Shown one piece after another: positions 59,111 to 64,000 of a stretch of 64,000 bases of DNA. Position 1 is the stretch's first letter; every line of letters begins with the position of its first letter. The notes below the pieces were generated by a model. The model saw nothing but the letters and a program-made list of their open reading frames with translations. It had not been told where the DNA came from and ran no database searches. Source of the DNA: Gautieria morchelliformis (taxonomy: Eukaryota; Basidiomycota; Agaricomycetes; Gomphales; Gomphaceae); NCBI GenBank assembly GCA_015179125.1, contig WHVA01000211.1, forward strand, positions 62,001-126,000. The letters run 5' to 3'. Both the position numbers and the translations under genes were made by a program.

Positions 59111-60200
59111 TCAGGATTGGTTCTTTAGGGTTTAATAGTGGGTGTCAATGAATTCAAGACACCCAAATGCAGTGAACCAAGTGGTCCCTCGAAAACCGAC
59201 TACGTAGCTGGTGAAATAGTACCAGACTACTACTAGTACTACGTGGGGGTATATGAGAGATGAACCCTGAGTCTTCAGTCAAAGAAAAGCCTTTACAACA
59301 CCCGGCAAAATTGTCCGAAGTGATGAGGGAGGGTTATCTGAGGCAGATGATCCCCTCGTTGGCAAAGGCACTCCTTGAGAGGCCTTCGCCAACAGGCTTT
59401 ACAGGAATTCCAAGGGTTTGGAGTAAGGAGAATAAATGGTGTTTAACTCACAAGTGATATTCTTGGCCTTGGTGAAGGTGGGGGCATGATGGGAAGGTTG
59501 AGTTCAAGAGTTGGTTCACAAGTGAGCAAGGTGAAGCACAAGGAAGACATATGATAATTGAACTGGGGAACATACATGATGGATGTGTCCTTTTTATAGA
59601 GAATACATGTATGATACTGGTGGATGAGAAAGAGGCCGAATGGTTTGGAATATTACAAAGAATGCACAGTCACTTTTACAAACAAAGGGGAACATACTGT
59701 GTGGAGTGGAACCCATAGCAAAGCTAATTCTAACAAGAAAGAGGGGTTTCTGAAAGATGAACAGAGATTCTGAACCTTGGCAGTTACTACTGTCCTGTTC
59801 TGCAGGGGTACTAAGCCCATTGATCCTAACCTGCATGGAGGCTGCAACAGACACTGTCCTGAGCATGAGGGTCATCCATGGAGTGGGAGTTTCACAGGTG
59901 ATGGGTTCTATGATCAATGAGGGCTCCATGGACCGAGATCCTGATGGGATTGATGGGGTCAGTGAATGCAAATGGGGTACTGCAAAGGATACTTCAGCGA
60001 AGAGTCCGAAGCCCCGACAGCAGGGATGTTTGTTTGCTGGATGTTGATGGATGGTTCATAGAATAAATGAATCATGACAAACAGGTGGAGGTGGAGGACC
60101 GCCAGGAGCGTGGTGAGGTGCGTGGGTGCAGCATGCGTGTGTGTGGCACGTGACTGATGTGTGTGGCCGCAGGCACAGGAGTGCGGTGCAGTGGGGGGTG
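59111..60200. other. Decayed repeat-derived stretch, no gene
   Basis: No gene is supported. The block at 59530-59640 (ATATGATAATTGAACTG ... AAAGAGGCC) resembles 57340-57460. AGAATAAATGA-TCATGACAAAC occurs at about 58960 and again at about 60060. The part at 60080-60250 is GTG/GGAGG-rich. Confidence 0.35.
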
Positions 60201-60722
60201 TTGTGGAAGTGTGCATGGAGCTCAAGTGGGTTGGAGGGGAAGTGTAAGGGCAACCCTGGCTAGTCGTGGAGATCACACTACCACACAACTGACAAGGGGA
60301 AATCCAAAGTATGTATAAATGAACAGAGCATACAAGAGAGGGGGTTCTCACCTGACAAGGGGAAATCCAAAGAGAAAAGTCTAAGGACCCCCAATGTCAG
60401 CGAGCCCGTATTATACTACGCTGCGCAGCCAGGGACAACACTTGGCACCCGCCATCAACCCTGCATCCCCCTGACCCTTGATCGACCCTTGATGCCACCT
60501 ATTATGCGAGTCGCTTGATTTCCGACACTGTTCCGGGGCGGAAGTCGGAAATTGGAGTGGAACTGGCAAGGCGAACGGAACTGGTGGAAGTTCTCCCAGA
60601 AGCGGAATCGTTCCCGAAAGCGGATGCGGAGATGGAATCGGAACCGGAAGCGGAGTCGGAAATGGAGTCGGAACTGGGTGTGGTGTCGGAACTGGAAATG
60701 GAAAACAGGGTGTCCCCTGACA
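60201..60722 (-). repeat. Probable 3' LTR of the minus-strand Gypsy element
   Basis: On the minus strand a purine tract (AGAGGGGGG) lies directly before TGATGTCAGGGGACACC, the expected polypurine tract/LTR border. The first 200 bp carry many GGAA/TTCCG-type hexamers. Two copies of CTGACAAGGGGAAATCCAAAG lie at about 60287 and 60352. The far end is not defined because the other LTR is outside the window. Confidence 0.5.
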
Positions 60723-63700
60723 TCACCCCCCTCTAACGTGCTGCATCCTCGAAGCACGGGACACAAGGGATTGAAATGCCAGCGAGCGGATTCGGCGAGG
60801 GGCACCTGGATGTGTCCTATAGAACTCCCGGAGTTTGTCAGGAGCGGAAACATCTTGCTCCGGGACCCAAGAATTCTCCTCGTACCCATACCCTTCCCAT
60901 TTCACGAGGAATTGGAGTCGTCCTCGCACAAACCGGCTGTCCAGGATCCGTTCCACCACGTAGTGCTCTTCCCCATCTACAATTTCTGGCGGAGGTGGCG
61001 GATGAGCCTTCCGATGTGGAATTGGGTCCTCAAGCATAGGGAGTAACTTCACCACGTTGAAGACGGGGTGGAGGCGGGACATGGACATCGGAAGTCGGAG
61101 GCGGTATGCATTCCGTCCAACCCTCCGCGTCACTGTGAAGGGCCCAAGGTAGCGGTGGGCAAGCTTCTGCGAAGGGCGTGTGGTGCGGATGTCACTTGCA
61201 TCTAGGTACACCTTGTCTCCAACTTGGTACTCTGGGGCAGGAACCCGGCGTCGGTTGTAGTACCTTGCCATGTCATCCTTGGCCTTCGCAAGGGCCGACT
61301 TGGCTTCCGAAAGGGTGGAGTCCATGCGGTCTCGGAACTCGTTGACCGTCTCGAGTCGGGACTCAGCCTGGCGTGGTTCGAAGCCCATCCGCGGGTGTCG
61401 TCCGGAGTCAAGCATGAAGGGAGTCTGTTGTGTGGCGGAATGGACATGGTTGTTGTATTGGAATTCCGCCAGCGGAAGTAACTCATCCCAGTCATCCTGC
61501 CTCTCATTGACAAAGAGGTGGAGATATTGCTCTAACTCCTGATTGACCCGTTCCGTCTGTCCGTCACCCTGCGGATGGTACGCTGTGGTGGTAGCCAGCT
61601 TTATGCCGAGCAGGCGGTAGAGCTCCCGAGTCAGTTCCGCGACAAACTGCGGACCTCGGTCGGAAACGACTTGCTTCGGGAGCCCATGCAACTTCCAGAC
61701 ATGTGCAAGGAACAGGCGGGCCGCTCCGAGGGCTGTGATCGTCGTGTGCGTCGGAATGAAGTGGGACACCTTGCTCACCGAATCCACGACGTTCATGATC
61801 GCGTCGTAGCCATGAGACTCTGGGAGTTCAACGATGAAGTCGACACTGATGGTGTCCCAGCGGGATTCGGGAATCGGGAGCGGAACAAGTTCTCCGACGG
61901 GCGGACGTCGTTGCGCTTTGGTTCGGAGACAAAGGTCACACGTCTTCACGTACTGTCCGATGTAGCGGGACATCTGAGGCCACCAGTAATTCCGAGCCAC
62001 TAACTCCAGCGTCTTCCACCTGCCAGCATGCCCAGCGACCCGTGTGTCATGGTGCTGGGACACGATGCGACGGCGGAGGTCCGCCCCACCCGGAACATAG
62101 ACCTTGCCTCTGAAGTGGAGCAGTCCATCACGTTCCGACCATTCCGCTGCCCGTACAGACCGTGAGTGCCCTTTCCGGAGTTCCTCCACTGCCTTCACCA
62201 CCGACTCCTCCTTCTCTCCATTCCGGTACTGCCTCCGGATATCCCGGAGCATTTCCGCTTCCGCCCCAACTGCAGTTACTCCTTCTAGGGCACGGATTGC
62301 AAAGAGACTTGGGCGGAGCAGTGTCATATCCGCGTTGTCTCCACTTCCGCTTCCGTGATCCGCGCGGCGGGATAGGGCATCGGGCTTGCCCATGGTGCGG
62401 CCGGGGCGGTGGTGGAGCATGAAGTCAAACCGGGACAGGTGTAGGGACCACCGTGCTTGTCGTCGGTTCAGCTTCTTAGACGTGCGGAAATACTCGAGGT
62501 TCTTGTGGTCTGTCCAGATCTCAAAAGGGCATAGAGCACCCTCGAGGAAGTGTCGCCACTCTTCCAGCGCTCGGATGATTGCCAGCATCTCCTTGTCATG
62601 GATCTCATAGTTCCGCTCGACCGGACTAAGGCTCTTAGAGAAGAAGGCAATCGGATGCCACCCCCCACCATCTTCCGATGACTGCTGTGACAAGACCGCT
62701 CCGGTAGCTGCGTCGGAAGAATCCGCCTCGACTCGATAAGGGCGAGAGTCGTCGGGAAAGATCAGGACCGGAGCGGAAGTGATCAGCTCCTTGAGTTTGT
62801 CAAAGGAAGTCTGTTCCGGCTCTCCCCACCGCCATCCAACCTCCTTCTTGGTGAGGTCGAAGAGGGCACGGGCGTGGCAGGAGAAGTCCTTGATGAACCG
62901 CCGGTAGAAATTGACAAACCCAATGAAGGACTGGACCTCCTTCTTGTTTCGCGGCACGGGCCAATCCGATACACCGGAAACTTTGACTGGGTCCATTTCC
63001 ACCTTCCCTTCCGACACAATCACCCCAAGATACTCTATCCGTGTCCGCTCAAATTCGCACTTTTCCGGCTTGAGACACAGGTTGTACTCCCGGAGCCGTT
63101 CCAGCACTCTCCGCACGACTTCCCGATGTTCGGACATTGTTTTCGTGAAAATGAGGATGTCATCGAGGTAGACGCAGACAACCCCTTCTGCTATCATGTC
63201 ACGGAAAATGTCATTCATCATCGTCTGGAATGTGGCGGGACTGTTGGTGAGGCCAAAGAACATGACCTGTGGCTCAAAGAGTCCTCGATTGGTGCGGAAT
63301 GCGGCCTTCCACTCGTCTCCCTCTCGGATCCGGACATTGTTGAAGCCCCAGCGGACATCCAGCTTAGTGAAGTACCTCGCCCCGCGGAGTTGTGTGATCA
63401 GTTCGGAAATGAGTGGAATGGGGTACCGGTTCTTGATCGTGATTGCATTCAAGGCCCGGTAGTCCTGCACAAGTCTGAGCGAGCCATCCTTCTTCTTGAT
63501 GAAGAACACCGGAGATGCCATGGGTGACTTGGAGGGGCGGATCCTCCCTGTACGGAGGTTTTCCGCAAGGAATGCATCGAGCTCTACCTGCTCCTTGGGT
63601 GACAGCGGGTAGACCTTGCAGTTGGTGGGCTTTGACCCAGGCTCCAACTCGATGGCGTGGTCCCACAGCTTCCGTGGAGGCAGGGTATCAAACGACTCCT

Positions 63701-64000
63701 TGGAAAAGACGTCCTCAAACTCCCGCAGGTACTCCGGAATTTCCGCCTCCACTCTATCATACCTCTTAGAGGCTTCAGCAAGGCGTTGCGAAATATTTCC
63801 GGTGGCGCGGATGTGTTCCGCCTCCGGCGGAAGGTTTACGTACAGCAAGCGCTCCCCTTCCGTCAGAGTGTCTTCCAGGCCGAGTCGGATGGCGTCGGAA
63901 TCGGAATTGGAAGGGGGATCCGGGTCAAATTCCGCTTCCGAGTCTTCTTCTGCAAGCAGTGGATGGGGGCCGGAACGACATGTCTGTATGAGCCGTTCGG
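60723..64000 (-). mobile_element. Ty3/Gypsy chromovirus pol, open over the whole visible length
   Basis: The pol frame runs from the window edge to 60723. It contains reverse transcriptase (about 62950-63650; CVYLDDILIFT), RNase H (about 62320-62780; VEADSSDAATGAVLSQ), integrase zinc-binding part (about 61930-62080; HHDTRVAGHAGRWK), integrase core (about 61420-61880; VSDRGPQFVAEL, GDGQTERVNQELEQYL) and a chromodomain (about 60830-60990; FLVKWEGYGYEENSW). It looks whole here; gag and protease would lie beyond 64000. It is probably the youngest element of the nest, and its family also supplied the gag at 54.9-56.6 kb. Confidence 0.9.

Noticed and set aside
60502-61046. Open frames on both strands rich in Ser/Asp/Phe or Arg/Trp
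   Set aside because: They arise from the GGAA/TTCCG hexamer repeats of the LTR region and the antisense of pol.
62874-63527. 217-codon plus-strand frame
   Set aside because: It lies fully antisense to a well-conserved reverse transcriptase and shows no family motif.
1-64000. CRISPR arrays or bacterial operons
   Set aside because: Repeats here are minisatellites or transposon ends; genes have spliceosomal introns, so the DNA is fungal.

Overview
The window is nuclear DNA of a filamentous basidiomycete, most likely an agaricomycete. The host genes are cut by many introns of about 46-83 bp. They include cytochrome P450s, a membrane hybrid histidine kinase, a GT15 mannosyltransferase, a PTS1-tagged MaoC hydratase, an F-box protein and DUF6534-type membrane proteins, a mix typical of agaricomycetes. 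Family names come from recalled motifs, not from a search.

1-13 kb is built like an inverted duplication. A P450 gene on the minus strand (cut by the window start) and a broken piece of a histidine kinase, also minus, face a complete histidine kinase and a complete P450 on the plus strand. The two P450s have identical exon lengths through nine exons. The left kinase copy survives as about 0.4 kb and abuts a decayed APH-type phosphotransferase fragment. Two hairpin loci with perfect arms (41 bp and 25 bp) lie inside this block.

13-39 kb is an ordinary host region: a THEM6-like hotdog thioesterase (-), an unrecognised tail-anchored protein (-), a 780 bp element with terminal inverted repeats, a GT15 mannosyltransferase (-), and a peroxisomal MaoC hydratase (-) sharing a 519 bp divergent promoter with a zinc alcohol dehydrogenase (+). 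An F-box gene (+), two DUF6534 genes (-), a 3.4 kb gene-poor stretch with a 216 bp tandem duplication, and a third P450 (+) follow. The P450s, dehydrogenase and hydratase suggest oxidative, lipid or xenobiotic metabolism, but nothing shows that they form one pathway.

39.8-64 kb is a nest of Ty3/Gypsy LTR retrotransposon fossils with no host gene recognised. It holds an old minus-strand remnant, a broken chromovirus (+) followed by an antisense coiled-coil ORF, the 5' part of a second element (+) abutting the 5' part of another (-), a chimera of one family's LTR with another family's gag, an old gag split by a 2 kb insertion, and a pol with chromodomain (-) that looks whole as far as the window shows. 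A 12-bp minisatellite (GGTAGCGTACCT-like) occurs three times beside LTR ends, in both orientations.
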